From assembly GCA_049487715.1 (NCBI GenBank), contig CP150546.1, forward strand, positions 1,338,212-1,402,211: 64,000 nt of DNA. The letters are read 5' to 3'. Position numbers and translations under genes: made by a program. Every line of letters begins with the position of its first letter. The stretch's first letter is position 1. This document shows, piece by piece, positions 31,714 through 41,698 of this stretch. Under the pieces are notes generated by a model. That model was not told the DNA's origin and made no database searches. It worked only from the letters and a program-made list of their open reading frames with translations. The stretch is from Pycnococcus provasolii. Its lineage: Eukaryota > Chlorophyta > Pseudoscourfieldiophyceae > Pseudoscourfieldiales.

Positions 31714-32808
31714 TTACAACTCTTGCGTCACGAAAGGACCAGCGACGCCGCCGGGAGGTGCCTGGCCGAAGTAGTTGTCACCCCAGCACGCCATACTGCC
31801 GTCGCGTCGAAGCGCCAACGAGTGACGCACACCCGCAGCGATCGCGACAAAGTCGCCGTCGACGCCGTCGGGAGGCGCCTGGCCGGCGTAGTTGCTTCCC
31901 CAGCACGCGACATTGCCGTTGCGTCGCAACGCGAGCGAGTGTCGATTACCCGCAGCGATCGCAACAAAGTCACCCTCGACGCCGTCGGGAGGCGCCTGGC
32001 CGTCGTCGTTGCGTCCCAAGCAAGCGATCCTTCCGTCGCGTCGAAGCGCAAGCGAGTGAGCCCATCCCGCTGAGATCGCGACGAAGTCTCCATCAACTCC
32101 ATCGGGAGGCGCTTCGCCGTCATCGTTGCGTCCCCAGCACGCGATCCTTCCGCCGCGTCGTAGCGCCAGCGAGTGCTCACTACCTGCGGCGATCGCGACG
32201 AAGTCGCCAGCGACGCCGTCGGGAGGCGCCTGGCCGCAGATGTTGCTTCCCCAGCACGCGATACTGCCGTCATCTCGAAGCGCCAACGAGTGATTATTAC
32301 CCGTGGCGATTGCGACGAAGTCACCGTCGACGCCGTCGGGAGGCGCCTGGTCAAACCAGTTGAGGCCCAAGCACGTGATATTGCCGTCGCTTCGCAGAGC
32401 CAACGAGTGTTCAGCACTTGCGGCGACCGCGACGAAGTTGCCGTCGACGCCGTCGGGAGGCGCCTCGCCCACGTCGTCGCATCCCCAGCACGCGATGCCG
32501 CCGTCGTTTCGTAGAGTCAGCGAGTGTGCTTCACCCGCGGCAAGCACTCTCAACGAGAATCGCGCGGCGTTGACTCGCTCACGCTCTCTTGCGAGGCGCC
32601 GTTCGCGCTGCAACGGGAAGAAGCAGATGCGCAGCGCATCGTACGCAACGCACGTTTCGTCCGCATCGTCTTCTGATTCAGAAGCAAACACAATGTGTTT
32701 TCCACACCAAAGATATTTATGTTTACCACGCCAAAGATGGTTTGCACCAATACCTGTATTTCGTACATCAGGTGTAACGTATGGCGCTGGCGCGCGCGCT
32801 GCTGCCAT
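31714..32808 (-). CDS. RCC1-like repeat protein (seven 39-residue repeats)
   Basis: 364 aa. From about residue 90 to the end there are seven consecutive repeats of 39 residues, each with HSLALR.DG.IACWG and then APPDGVDGDFVAIAAG. This is the RCC1/BLIP-II-type beta-propeller repeat, and seven blades would make one full propeller. The first 88 residues are unrelated, basic and not recognised. RCC1-like propellers act as protein-binding scaffolds or exchange factors; no specific role can be inferred. The repeats are very alike in DNA as well (117-bp period), which points to recent expansion or homogenisation. It lies in the accessory region. Confidence 0.85.
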   Translation of the reverse strand: MAAARAPAPYVTPDVRNTGIGANHLWRGKHKYLWCGKHIVFASESEDDADETCVAYDALRICFFPLQRERRLARERERVNAARFSLRVLAAGEAHSLTLRNDGGIACWGCDDVGEAPPDGVDGNFVAVAASAEHSLALRSDGNITCLGLNWFDQAPPDGVDGDFVAIATGNNHSLALRDDGSIACWGSNICGQAPPDGVAGDFVAIAAGSEHSLALRRGGRIACWGRNDDGEAPPDGVDGDFVAISAGWAHSLALRRDGRIACLGRNDDGQAPPDGVEGDFVAIAAGNRHSLALRRNGNVACWGSNYAGQAPPDGVDGDFVAIAAGVRHSLALRRDGSMACWGDNYFGQAPPGGVAGPFVTQEL

Positions 32809-33183
32809 TGGACGGAGAATGGAGCAAGAGTTGGCAGCAGCTTCGCGGTTGGGATATTGACCACCTTAATTCATGTGATGCAAGACCGGCCGCGAACGTG
32901 CATAAGTGCAAGCCTCCTGCAAGCCTCTTTCAAGCTCGCGGCCGGTGTGCAAGGGAGGTGCAAGGGCATTTTTCTACCACTAAGGAAGTCGGAGGTTTTG
33001 CACGGAGAATAGGGAAAAAAGGGGAGCTCCCGAATAGGGCTACCTTAGGGCCACGCGCTGGAGACCTCCCACCCAAATAGGCGAAGTGGACGTTTTGTTT
33101 CCACCTTTCTGCGCGTAAGTTCCTAACTATTCGGTATCCTAAGCGCATGCCATCCATCATCATCCGCGACATGCCAACCTTGA
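32809..33183. other. Intergenic region carrying a dispersed repeat
   Basis: 375 bases. The left part is the dispersed element described at 32829-32917, followed by an inverted CGCGGCCGGTGTGCAAG motif near 32936. No gene is seen. Confidence 0.6.
32829..32917 (+). repeat. Dispersed repeat element, copy A
   Basis: About 89 bases starting AGTTGGCAGCAGCTTCGCGG and ending GCAAGCCTCC. The reverse complement of 47788-47884 matches it closely, with a small indel around the TTAAT segment. It contains GACCGGCCGCGAACGTGCA. Confidence 0.85.
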
Positions 33184-34479
33184 ATGTCACCCGCTGAGCA
33201 GCCCGCTGTGCTCTCGCCCGCCTGCCTGAAGGCTGCATCCGCCGCCGCATCGCGTATCGCACGATCCGCCGCCTTGCAGGAACGAAAACGAGTCGACGCG
33301 GAGCGACTCAGAGCGTGCGCGTTCCTAGAACAAAGCAACGCGATCCTTACACGTCTCGTACTTGAGAGAGACCGAGTAAGTCTGAGCCAAGAGCCAAGAC
33401 TTCTCAAAGCGAATAAGCTGCACACCCGCACGGAAGGAGAGACGTACTTGCCCATCTCGAACATGCAATTGCCTCTGCCACCTCCGCCCATCGCAAGGCC
33501 GACGAACGACAACGACAGCGACACCAGCTGGGAGTCGGAAGAAACGCCTCAGCCTGCTCCATCACCGCCGCGGCCACAGCCACCACCTCCGCCTGCTCCA
33601 CCACAATCGCAACCTCAGACGCAACCTCAGCCATGCCAAGGAAAGGAGAAAATTTCCGAGGCTTCCATGTGCTCACCATCTTCACCGAAAACTGCTGAGT
33701 TTTTCCCCTCGTCTTTCCCCTCACCGCCACCTTCGCTCGCCGCGTCGCCACCAGTTATCCATAATCAACCTCTAGCGTTCGCACCGCCGTCGCCAAGATA
33801 CACGACGCCGTATCAACCGACAGCTGTGCAGCGGCTCATTGACGCACTTCTGGCAGAGCGTGAGGCGCGGAGTCGTGCCGAGCAAGAGCTTGAAATCATG
33901 GAGGCTGTAGAGGTATTGTCTGCAGCGGCGCTGACGGCTGCACGCAACGAGGCGAAGGATTTGGCAAAGCGCCTGGCTGCGGCGGAGGCTTCGTTGAAGG
34001 ACATGTCGAAGAAGCGAGCTGAAGATGCTGCTGCTGCTATTGCTTCTGAGGAGGAGGCGCAACGATTGCTTGCAGCACGACCAAGTGCACCTGCCACGGC
34101 GTCTTCACCACAACCATCACCACCACCACAACATCCTCCTCCTCCTCCTCCTCCTCCACCACCACCTCCTCCAAAAGTTGTAGCTCTTGAAGGCACATAC
34201 GCTCCGCCACCATCATCTGCACCGCTCGCAACTCAGCTTGCGGCTACTGAGGGCGCAGCTGCCGCCGCACGTGGCGCGCTAGCAAAGCTCGGCGTTCGAC
34301 CGTCAATCTCGGAAGCGCCATCGTCGGGAACGACGAGTCCTTACGCGCCCGTTCGCAGTCGTGGCAGCGTTGGCGGCATAGCGCGCGTACTGTCATCGCG
34401 TGCTTCGACACCGCCGCCTCCAAATGCCGGTGCTGCGCTCATTTCGCCGTACACGAGCGTGCCTGGCGCTAGAGCGTAG
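33184..34479 (+). CDS. Proline-rich coiled-coil protein of unknown function
   Basis: 431 aa. Residues 15-75 form an Ala/Arg/Glu-rich helix, 95-155 and 300-335 are Pro/Gln-rich including a run of about 13 Pro, and 215-300 form a heptad-like Ala/Glu/Lys coiled coil (LIDALLAEREARSRAEQELEIM onward). The C-terminus is Ser/Pro-rich with SPYAPV and SPYTSVPG. No enzyme motif, signal peptide or membrane span. Not recognised; a cytoskeletal or scaffold role would be a guess. Convergent with the GDS/SGNH gene. Confidence 0.55.
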   Translation: MSPAEQPAVLSPACLKAASAAASRIARSAALQERKRVDAERLRACAFLEQSNAILTRLVLERDRVSLSQEPRLLKANKLHTRTEGETYLPISNMQLPLPPPPIARPTNDNDSDTSWESEETPQPAPSPPRPQPPPPPAPPQSQPQTQPQPCQGKEKISEASMCSPSSPKTAEFFPSSFPSPPPSLAASPPVIHNQPLAFAPPSPRYTTPYQPTAVQRLIDALLAEREARSRAEQELEIMEAVEVLSAAALTAARNEAKDLAKRLAAAEASLKDMSKKRAEDAAAAIASEEEAQRLLAARPSAPATASSPQPSPPPQHPPPPPPPPPPPPPKVVALEGTYAPPPSSAPLATQLAATEGAAAAARGALAKLGVRPSISEAPSSGTTSPYAPVRSRGSVGGIARVLSSRASTPPPPNAGAALISPYTSVPGARA

Positions 34480-34562
34480 CTAGCTCCCCCGCTAACAACT
34501 TTAATTATTTGGATGGCATCACTAATTAGTAATGGAATGTATTTTACTTTGTCAAACTGTCG

Positions 34563-37520
34563 TCATTTGTCGTCGCCACACCCACACAGCCCATGAAACA
34601 CAAGCTGGATCAGCTCGTCTACAACCTCAGCCTGTGGATGATTGTCATCATATTCGACGTACGAATCGGGACGTAAGACAGACGCCTCTCGCCAGTCTAC
34701 CACCGAAACCACGCGCTGATCGCTGCCCGATTCTCGTCTCTCGCGATTCAGCTGGACAAGGCGACGGTGAATGCGGTCGTTTAAGTCCTTCATACGCTCG
34801 GCAGACTCTTTGGCATGGTAAAGGCGAAAGCAGGACGGGAAGGGCCAGAAATCCCCATGATATAAGCGCGGATCCAAGCCGTGCCCGTATGATGTGACGT
34901 CCTGCGCGAGAAAGTCGTGGCGACTTCGCATCATTTGCTCTGCATAAGAGTATCGGCCCATATCATCCGTCGCGCAGTTATGCACGAGCATGTTGATCGG
35001 ATGTAATGCATTTGGCAAGGCGTAGACCACCTTGTCATCTGACAGCGTGAACGTATCGTAGAGCGCCTTGGCAAATATGTACGCACCCTCATCTGCTCCA
35101 TGATGCTTGTGGCCGAAAACCGCGTCATGTATGCCCGCACTCACCACGAAAGTAATTCCCTGACTGTGACCGTAAACCGCTCGAAGCAGCGTGTGCCACA
35201 GCCTGACGGATTTCACCACCTTGGCATAGATGGCATCGTGGTCTAACCCTTTTTCCAACAGCCCACCGAGCTGCCGATGTTGGAGGCCGATGAACTTTTC
35301 AATCGACGAGTAGATCACCTTGAAGCCGTCATCACGCGCGAAAGCAGGCATCACTCCGAGGCAGGGGTAGTCCTCGAGCGCATCGTCGCGTGAGGTGTAT
35401 TCTTTCTTCGGCACATCGTTCAGTCGGCACGTGCTTTTCAAATCTTGGATACCTTTGCATTGTTGCATCAACAACTGATACTCAGCGCGAGTCTCGTCAT
35501 CTGCATTGCGTAAAACGCGTTTCGTGTGCTCCCAGCCACCAAAACTCACCGCACACTCCATCTCATGCATCACTCGATTTCCCGTGCTGTCTCCGATCAC
35601 GATCATCGGTCGTTTGTTGGCGCATTTCATGGCATCATCAAAGTCATACCGACAGAGCCTGCACGGACTACTTGGTGCAGCTTCGAAGCGGTCCCACGGT
35701 TGGAATCGAGGCAGCTCAGTGAACCAAGCGTCCACGTTGTTTGTTTCGTATGCTTTCTTGTAGAAGCCGCCCCGGCCATCAGGGTAGGGGGCTAGCCCCG
35801 AATCGGCAGCGAGCTGCTGCAAGCTGGGAGATTCTTCCAGGTTGTTTCCAAATGTCTTGCGTACGGCATGCGTATGGCCCATGTGAAATACAGTTGAAAA
35901 TCGACGTGTTTTGCTAGAATGAGTTGTGTGGTATTGCATCGCCTCCTCTAGTGTGCTGGCCGCATCAGACCAGCGGAATGAAGCACGTAGCTGCGACATG
36001 AGCGGACTGCGAGAGCCTGGAGGATTCTTCCATTGCGGCGTGTGCTCAAGGCCAAGCTCGCATGCAGGACGGTTGTCAGCCGATGACGGAGACGGAGAAA
36101 TGTGCATTGGCGGAGCCTCCGGGAGTGTGACATCAACTGCATACGGGCTTCCATCCGCCTTTCGCATGATAATTTCTGGGGGCAGATAGTGTAGGTTGTG
36201 TGCACCAGGAACGCTCTGTTCCGCGATTGTATGGTTCCGGCTAAGGTACTCGAGGCGCACGTGCACGGCATGCCTGCCAGCTGTACAGGTGTCGAAGCGA
36301 ACGCTGAATTGGCCCGTTGGCGATTGAGTTTGCTCCCGACTGTGCTCGACCCGTGCTTCCATCAAGGTGCCATCGATCCCACCAACGCCAGATCGCGGCC
36401 CGTACGCCCATGCGAGAAGCACTGGATCCTCGAGCGGAACCCAACGCAGGTGGTCGTCGCGGTTGTCGTCGAACGCCTGAACCGAGTTGTCGTCAAACAC
36501 CTGAACCGAGTTGTCGTCAAACACCTGAACTTCGCACACCACCTCGATAGAGACGCGAGCGCATCCGCGAGATGAATCCGGATAATTTCTTATCGCCTGC
36601 ACATGAGGCGGCGCGTTAGGAATGCCCATCCTACGACACCTCGTCAGCGGAACCTTGTGAAAGCGCAGCGGCATCTCCACCAGATCGAGATGCTTAAAGT
36701 GGTAGCGAGGAGACTCGCGGCTCAGCGTTTGCGCGATCGCCAGGTGGTACGATTGCACCACGTCGTTCAAACTGCAGAAGTGATTCGCATGTGACCGTGC
36801 AGGTTTGTTCATCTCTCTCAACGGCGGCAGCACCTTACCATCATTATTCGCTTGTTTGAGCGAAACCGCAGAGCCCGTCTCGCTGCAAGATGACTCATCC
36901 GATTTGGACAGTGCAGAAGCAGGCAGTGCCGTCAACGCACCTGGCTGGTGGTAGTACAGAACGCGCGCCGTCGTCGTCGTGTCGGGAGTTGCGTGGAAAC
37001 CCACCGTCCGAGCTCCAGCTCTTTCCGCAATGGCAGCCGCCTCCCTGTCGTCGCCAAAAGCGGGCGCGTACGGCGACGAGAACGCCTCACGAGTCCAGCA
37101 GTAGAGCCGCCGCACGAAGGTGTGGATGTCATACCCGTCAATCTTGTTTCCGTTGGGAAGGTTAAGTTGATCGTCCTTCCACCTGTGCCCTTCGTCGAAA
37201 TACGTGCCGGCCGTGCGGTTGACTGGCCCAAGAACTCCGCCCAAGTGTATCGCATCGTTCTCGTCGTATTCCAACCCGCAGTTGGGGTAGTTGACATTCG
37301 TTGGAAAGAGTTCACGCCGAAACTCGCGTCGCCGCCGCCGCGCCAAAGTCCGAGATGCCCTGAACGTAGTAGGAGAACTCAAAAGGGTTAAGTCCTTAGT
37401 GCGAATACCTTCATCTGTAGTAGTGGTAGGATTCCCAACAACGGCAACCTTTCTGGAGGTGGTTTGAAGAAATACTAATAGGCAACACCACCACCGTAAC
37501 GTCGTTCTTGGCGACGCCAT
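34563..37520 (-). CDS. Secreted or Golgi GDS/SGNH (PC-esterase/NXPE-like) protein
   Basis: 985 aa with an N-terminal hydrophobic signal or anchor (about residues 8-22, WWCCLLVFLQ). The C-terminal third has a GDS nucleophile block, MIVIGDSTGNRVMHEMEC (S645), and a closing D-x-x-H, SYVEYDDNHPQ (D958, H961). This pair is typical of SGNH acyl esterases and of the PC-esterase/TBL and NXPE families that add or remove acetyl groups on glycans. Residues 70-500 show Ig-like and His/Pro-rich stretches not assigned here. A tandem 8-residue unit (VQVFDDNS) occurs three times near residues 328-352. The likely site of action is the secretory pathway. The exact subfamily is uncertain. Confidence 0.6.
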   Translation of the reverse strand: MASPRTTLRWWCCLLVFLQTTSRKVAVVGNPTTTTDEGIRTKDLTLLSSPTTFRASRTLARRRRREFRRELFPTNVNYPNCGLEYDENDAIHLGGVLGPVNRTAGTYFDEGHRWKDDQLNLPNGNKIDGYDIHTFVRRLYCWTREAFSSPYAPAFGDDREAAAIAERAGARTVGFHATPDTTTTARVLYYHQPGALTALPASALSKSDESSCSETGSAVSLKQANNDGKVLPPLREMNKPARSHANHFCSLNDVVQSYHLAIAQTLSRESPRYHFKHLDLVEMPLRFHKVPLTRCRRMGIPNAPPHVQAIRNYPDSSRGCARVSIEVVCEVQVFDDNSVQVFDDNSVQAFDDNRDDHLRWVPLEDPVLLAWAYGPRSGVGGIDGTLMEARVEHSREQTQSPTGQFSVRFDTCTAGRHAVHVRLEYLSRNHTIAEQSVPGAHNLHYLPPEIIMRKADGSPYAVDVTLPEAPPMHISPSPSSADNRPACELGLEHTPQWKNPPGSRSPLMSQLRASFRWSDAASTLEEAMQYHTTHSSKTRRFSTVFHMGHTHAVRKTFGNNLEESPSLQQLAADSGLAPYPDGRGGFYKKAYETNNVDAWFTELPRFQPWDRFEAAPSSPCRLCRYDFDDAMKCANKRPMIVIGDSTGNRVMHEMECAVSFGGWEHTKRVLRNADDETRAEYQLLMQQCKGIQDLKSTCRLNDVPKKEYTSRDDALEDYPCLGVMPAFARDDGFKVIYSSIEKFIGLQHRQLGGLLEKGLDHDAIYAKVVKSVRLWHTLLRAVYGHSQGITFVVSAGIHDAVFGHKHHGADEGAYIFAKALYDTFTLSDDKVVYALPNALHPINMLVHNCATDDMGRYSYAEQMMRSRHDFLAQDVTSYGHGLDPRLYHGDFWPFPSCFRLYHAKESAERMKDLNDRIHRRLVQLNRERRESGSDQRVVSVVDWREASVLRPDSYVEYDDNHPQAEVVDELIQLVFHGLCGCGDDK

Positions 37521-38476
37521 TGATCATAGTACTGAGAGAATGAGCGTGAGAATCCTTGCGCGGATACCAACCCTAACCCCTAATAGCGGAATGGTACCTA
37601 AACTTACTGTAGATGATTGAATTAGAAACTGGCAAGTTCGCGGCCGGTGTGGCATCACGTTGATTAAGGCGGTCAAGATACCGGCCGCCACCTTGCAAGC
37701 TCTCGCGAGCTCGCAGCCGTCTCCCCCGTTCAAAATCCGTTCAAAATCCCGCTCGGGACTACGACGAATCTTGACGACGGCCGGACGCTCGCGCGGACCG
37801 TCGAGACGGCGCGCGCGACACTCGTTGTTCTCGACAAGGTGCGCGTGATCCCGCTCACGCGTTTCTTTCTTGTGCACGTACGAGATGGGATCCACGCCTC
37901 CGGCCAAGCTCGAGCTCGTCACGCACGGCTTTGCGGAGTGCGACGACGTCACGCAGCACATCCGGAACATCAGGAACACCGAGCGAGTAGTGTGACAATC
38001 AATGTAGAGTATTATAGGCAGTGTCCGAAGAGGGCTTCTTCAGCTTGAAGCGTATGGATGGTGTCCGATGCGGAGAAGAGCTGATGATGATGTTCGTGAG
38101 TGAGATGGTTTCATAGTAGTCCATCAATCCATTGATTCCATTCCCCCCCCATAGGCCATAAATGCCCGACCCGCCGCTGCTTAAGGAGTCGGTTGAGTCG
38201 ATGATGGGGAGCCCAAAGCCCCAAACCATTGAACGTGGTCCGAGGCGGCGGCGGCGCGCGCACCAAGGGCTTCAGCTGAAGGTGGGCTTGGTGTGTTCGG
38301 GAGAGAATTAATTGAGAAGGCTTACACCTCGATCCGTGGCAATCCGCTCGTGAGGAAGCCATCTTCCGTGTCACCCATCTATCTCACCCACCACAAACCA
38401 AACAGAGCGCTTTGAACGCGCGGGTGCCGCTGGCGGCTTCTTGGAAAAAATAAATATAAGGCTGCGATGAGAAGAT
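37521..38476. other. Intergenic region with repeat and coding relics
   Basis: 956 bases. A short CCCTAACCCCTAA lies at 37570-37582, and a third, weaker copy of the dispersed element at about 37625-37690 (TTCGCGGCCGGTGTGGCATCACG then CCGGCCGCC). From 37760 to 37988 the forward frames read like a broken protein: one frame gives DDGRTLARTVETARATLVVL, another MGSTPPAKLELVTHGF up to a stop at 37993. I take it as a relic. No intact gene. Confidence 0.4.
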
Positions 38477-39111
38477 CTACGACGAGCACGTGCTCACTCT
38501 GCACTTTTTTATTCCACTAAACATAGTAGTAGTACAGGTAACACTGCACTTGTTTGATGTGGCACCACTGAACATGCTCTCCACGTTCCACAGCTTGGGC
38601 GTGTCCCAGCTGCTGATGTCCTGGTTGAAAGAACGTGCTTCTTCGAACATGCTCTCCATGTCCCTCACATTTGACGTGTCCCAGTTGCTGATGTCCTGGT
38701 TGAAGGCTTTCGCTCGCGTGAACATAAACTTCATGCTTTCCACCTTGGACGTCTTCCAGCTGCCGATTGGCTGGTTGAAGTTGTGGTTCTCCGAGAACAT
38801 CCTCTCCATGCTCGTCACCTTGGCAGTATTCCAATTGCCGATGGGCTGGTTGAAAGAACGTGCACCACTGAACATGTACCCCATGTTCGTCACATTGGAC
38901 ACGTCCCAGTTGCCGATGGGCTGGTTGAAGGCAGAAGCACTGGAGAACATGGCCTCCATGTTCGTCACCTTTGACACGTCCCAGTTGCCGATGGGCTGGT
39001 TGAAGGCAGAAGCACCATAGAACATCTGGCTCATGTCCGTCACCTTTGACACGTCCCAGTTGCCGATGGGCTGGTTGAATGAAGATAACCCCGAATTGAT
39101 TTTCCTCCAGT
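38477..39111 (-). pseudogene. BspA-like DUF285 repeat protein, 5' end cut at a telomeric repeat
   Basis: From the ATG at 39052 the frame gives 191 aa made of about seven repeats of roughly 25 residues: FNQPIGNWDVSKVTDMSQMF and variants. This is the BspA/DUF285 leucine-rich-like repeat, common in bacterial surface proteins and sporadic in algae. The repeat pattern continues upstream of that ATG (GLSSFNQPIGNW) to 39111, where the frame runs into CCCTAA repeats and a stop. So the N-terminus, including any signal peptide, has been lost. The C-terminus is Cys/Thr-rich. Probably non-functional, or a gene fragment expressed from an internal start. Confidence 0.75.
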
Positions 39112-39112
39112 G

Positions 39113-39165
39113 ACCCTAACCCTAACCCTAATCCTAACCCTAGTCCCTAACTTAAAACCCTAACC
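39113..39165 (-). repeat. Interstitial telomeric repeat (CCCTAA orientation)
   Basis: CCCTAACCCTAACCCTAATCC followed by degenerate CCCTAGTCCCTAAC and AAACCCTAACC. It abuts the truncated 5' end of the BspA-like gene. Confidence 0.9.
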
Positions 39166-39606
39166 ACCTCTACTTTGTCTTTTTCTCAAAGTGCCTATCA
39201 TCTGTCGTTTTTCTTGCCTATTTGGTATAACGGGGAAAAAAGGCTCTAACGGGACGCCATGTCCATGGAGGATCGACGCAACTCTGGACGACATTGCGTC
39301 CCACACAGGTACGTTAAGGACGAGCTAAGGAAGGAAAACAACCACACCTCACCAACGTACACGTTACAACTTACATCACACACAACGAACCTCCAGCGCG
39401 ACCGTGCATGCAACGCACGACTGGCGATGCGCGGCGCCATGGCGCGAGATGGCGTCGCCCAACCCCCAATCTTGAAAATAACCTCCCGTCCCCTGTACCC
39501 CAGGCCAACCAGCCCAAACCAAACCAACATGCGCCGCCGAGTGCTCTGATGGCGCCTCTCCTTAAGGCTCCCTCCTTCCTATGCAAAACACCTTTCCGTG
39601 TCCGCC

Positions 39607-39657
<51 letters not shown>

Positions 39658-39802
39658 TGAGGTATAAGAATAATAACAACAGGTTTAGGAGGAGCTCGCT
39701 GCTTCTTTGTCATCCTCGTCATCCTCGTTCTTATCCTCCTCATCAACCTCATCCTCCTCGTCAACCTCATCAGAATAATAACAATCAAGCTACTACGATA
39801 TC
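39166..39802. other. Gene-free stretch with simple repeats
   Basis: 637 bases. A (GTCTGC)n hexamer tract at about 39606-39656 and CCTCATC/CGTCATC repeats at 39710-39775. Open frames here are low complexity and are not supported as genes. Confidence 0.55.
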
Positions 39803-41040
39803 ATGTACGACAGCGGCGCGGAAAGGGATACTGGCTTGCGATGTACTCGACGAGCGCGTCGGACGCGTCGGAGTACAAGATCGAGGCTGGCGTCTACGTC
39901 GGAAGCCAGGCGTGGCGCATTCACGAGAAGACGACGAGCATCAAGCTTGACGCGTGGACCCTCGTGGGCATGAGCTACACTGGAACGGAGCTGACGCTGT
40001 TTGCCGAGGTTGACGGCGCGTTTGGCGCCATCTCGACGACGAGCTGGGCGAACCAGGACATGCCGAGCCGAACGAACACGCAGCCTCTGCGCATTGGCCA
40101 GGGAATCCTCGGGCTGATTGACGACGTGCGCATGTACGACAGCGGCGCCGTGAGCGCGGAGAACATGTTCGGCGATTCGTTCTGCCCGCTCAAGGACTCC
40201 GAGGACAAGCTCGTGGCGCACTACAGGTTCAACGAGGGCAACAACTACGGCGTTCGCGACGCCAAGGGCAAGGCTCACGGAATCGTCGGACTGGTGAGCT
40301 CGCAGGTGGCTGAGAAGTCCGAGATGAAGTTGAACTGCCCTGCGGGCAGCCACATCACCAACATCCTCTACGCCAACTTTGGAGTTACCGGCGGAACCGC
40401 GGGTGCCTACTACGTTGACGGATGCTCGGCGTCGACGTCGATGAAGGAGGTGACGAAGGAGTGCCTTGGCAAGCAGAGCTGCCGCATGCACGCGGTTGTT
40501 CGCAACTTCGGGCAGCCGTGCAAGAACAGCGTGAAGACGCTCGCGGTGACGGCGACGTGCGGAATGGCGGGTGAGCCGTTCTGGTCGAACATGACGGCGC
40601 CGACGCTCGTCGGTGTCGCCGATGCGGCGGTGCAGCCGACGTGTGCGTTTGGATCAGCGTGGAACACGACGTATCCCGCGGAGTTCTCTGACATGCTTGC
40701 GAACAAGACGTGCGACGGATTCGACTTGTCTGAGGCAACTGTGGGAGAAATTGTCACCTTTGGAATTGTCAAGAAGGATGGCTGCGGATACTCGGACTAC
40801 ACGCCCTGAGGAGAAGGAGCTCTACAAGGGCACGTTCTCCTACGGCTTCGAGGTGTACGGCACGAGCCCGAGCTGGCCTAGCGAGGGATGCTTTGCCATG
40901 GGCATGGACATGATCTCGGTGGATGTGATGTCGAACCACGCTGGTGGATAACTGCGGAACTTTCAACGACGCGCACGTTTTCATGTACTCGCCCGCGCAC
41001 TGTCGCCGAGCGAGGTGCACCCGGGCACCTTCAAAGGGTG
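39803..41040 (+). pseudogene. LamG-like / SUEL galactose-lectin protein, frameshifted
   Basis: The main frame 39841-40809 (322 aa) holds a LamG/concanavalin-type fold (WTLVGMSYTGTELTLFAEVDG ... GLIDDVRMYDSGA) and then a SUEL-type lectin domain at about 165-240: NCPAGSHITNILYANFG, a CSAS...CLGKQSC core, and LAVTATC. The coding sense then shifts frame near 40800 (PEEKELYKGTFSYGFEVYG, to 40950) and again near 40945 (DNCGTFNDAHVFMYS). An 18-bp piece coding MYDSGA appears both at 39803 and at 40133, suggesting a duplication junction at the 5' end. No signal peptide is left. I read this as a decaying extracellular carbohydrate-binding gene; sequencing errors could explain the frameshifts instead. 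Confidence 0.6.
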
Positions 41041-41698
41041 CAGATAAAAAGTTTCGCGCCATCCCGTGGAGCACGGTGGCAGCCAAACGTCTGATTCGCG
41101 AGCGAACGGAGCAGCAGGAGGCTGATCGAAGGAAGCGGTACGAGCTGAATTACGATGCTGTATCCATGCTCAATCTGTGCGACGAGCCAGACAACGCGCG
41201 CGCGAAGGCGTACACGCGAATCGCCAGCGCGCCTTCGGGAGTGCGCTGCAGATCGACCCGTCGAACGAAGTCTGTCTGCACGGACGAGAGGAGTGCGCAG
41301 CAAGGCTACCTGTACCAAAGAGCGGGGACAACCTCTTAGTCACGGCGTCGGACGGGTACGCGAAGGACGCGCCTGTAACGCCCGCGAGGTGGGAGGAGTC
41401 AAGCAAGTGCTCGAGCTCGCGGCGGAGGCTGGCTTCTGGATGGATGCGAGCGCGTCGGATCCGAGCGATACGAGGCTGCTGCGCGGCGCGTGTTGACCTT
41501 GCGAAGTTCTTCAACCTCTACGGTGTCACGTCCCTGACGACATTCAATGCGCGTTACAGCGCGGAGCGTCTGGTGGGTGGCGGCGCACCCGCGCGTTGGG
41601 TGGACGGCCGCGCAGTGCCAGGCACGGGCGGCACGCTCGAAATCGTGCCAAGTCGATTTCGCATCGCGAGCACCGTGCGGCGCGACGACTTTCTGTAG
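41041..41698 (+). pseudogene. Unrecognised, probably broken coding region
   Basis: Protein-like segments occur in alternating frames: KKFRAIPWSTVAAKRLIRERTEQQEADRR (from 41047), PSNEVCLHGREECAARLPVPKSGDNLLVTASDGYAKDAP (41260-41380), VKQVLELAAEAGFWMDASASDPSD (41394-41470), and DLAKFFNLYGVTSLTTFNARYSAERLVGGGAPARW (from 41496) ending at a stop at 41698. The repeated frame change suggests a decayed gene, or several fragments. Family not recognised. Confidence 0.35.

Noticed and set aside
31740-32541. Regular 117-bp repeats considered as a CRISPR or satellite array
   Set aside because: The repeats have no unique spacers and encode RCC1-type protein repeats in one frame.
37524-37979. 151-codon reverse frame
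   Set aside because: Runs antisense through repeat copies and a decayed forward coding piece; no motif and no conserved composition.
39408-39950. 180-codon forward frame
   Set aside because: Consists of hexamer and CATC repeat translation plus an out-of-frame reading of the LamG gene; no natural protein composition.
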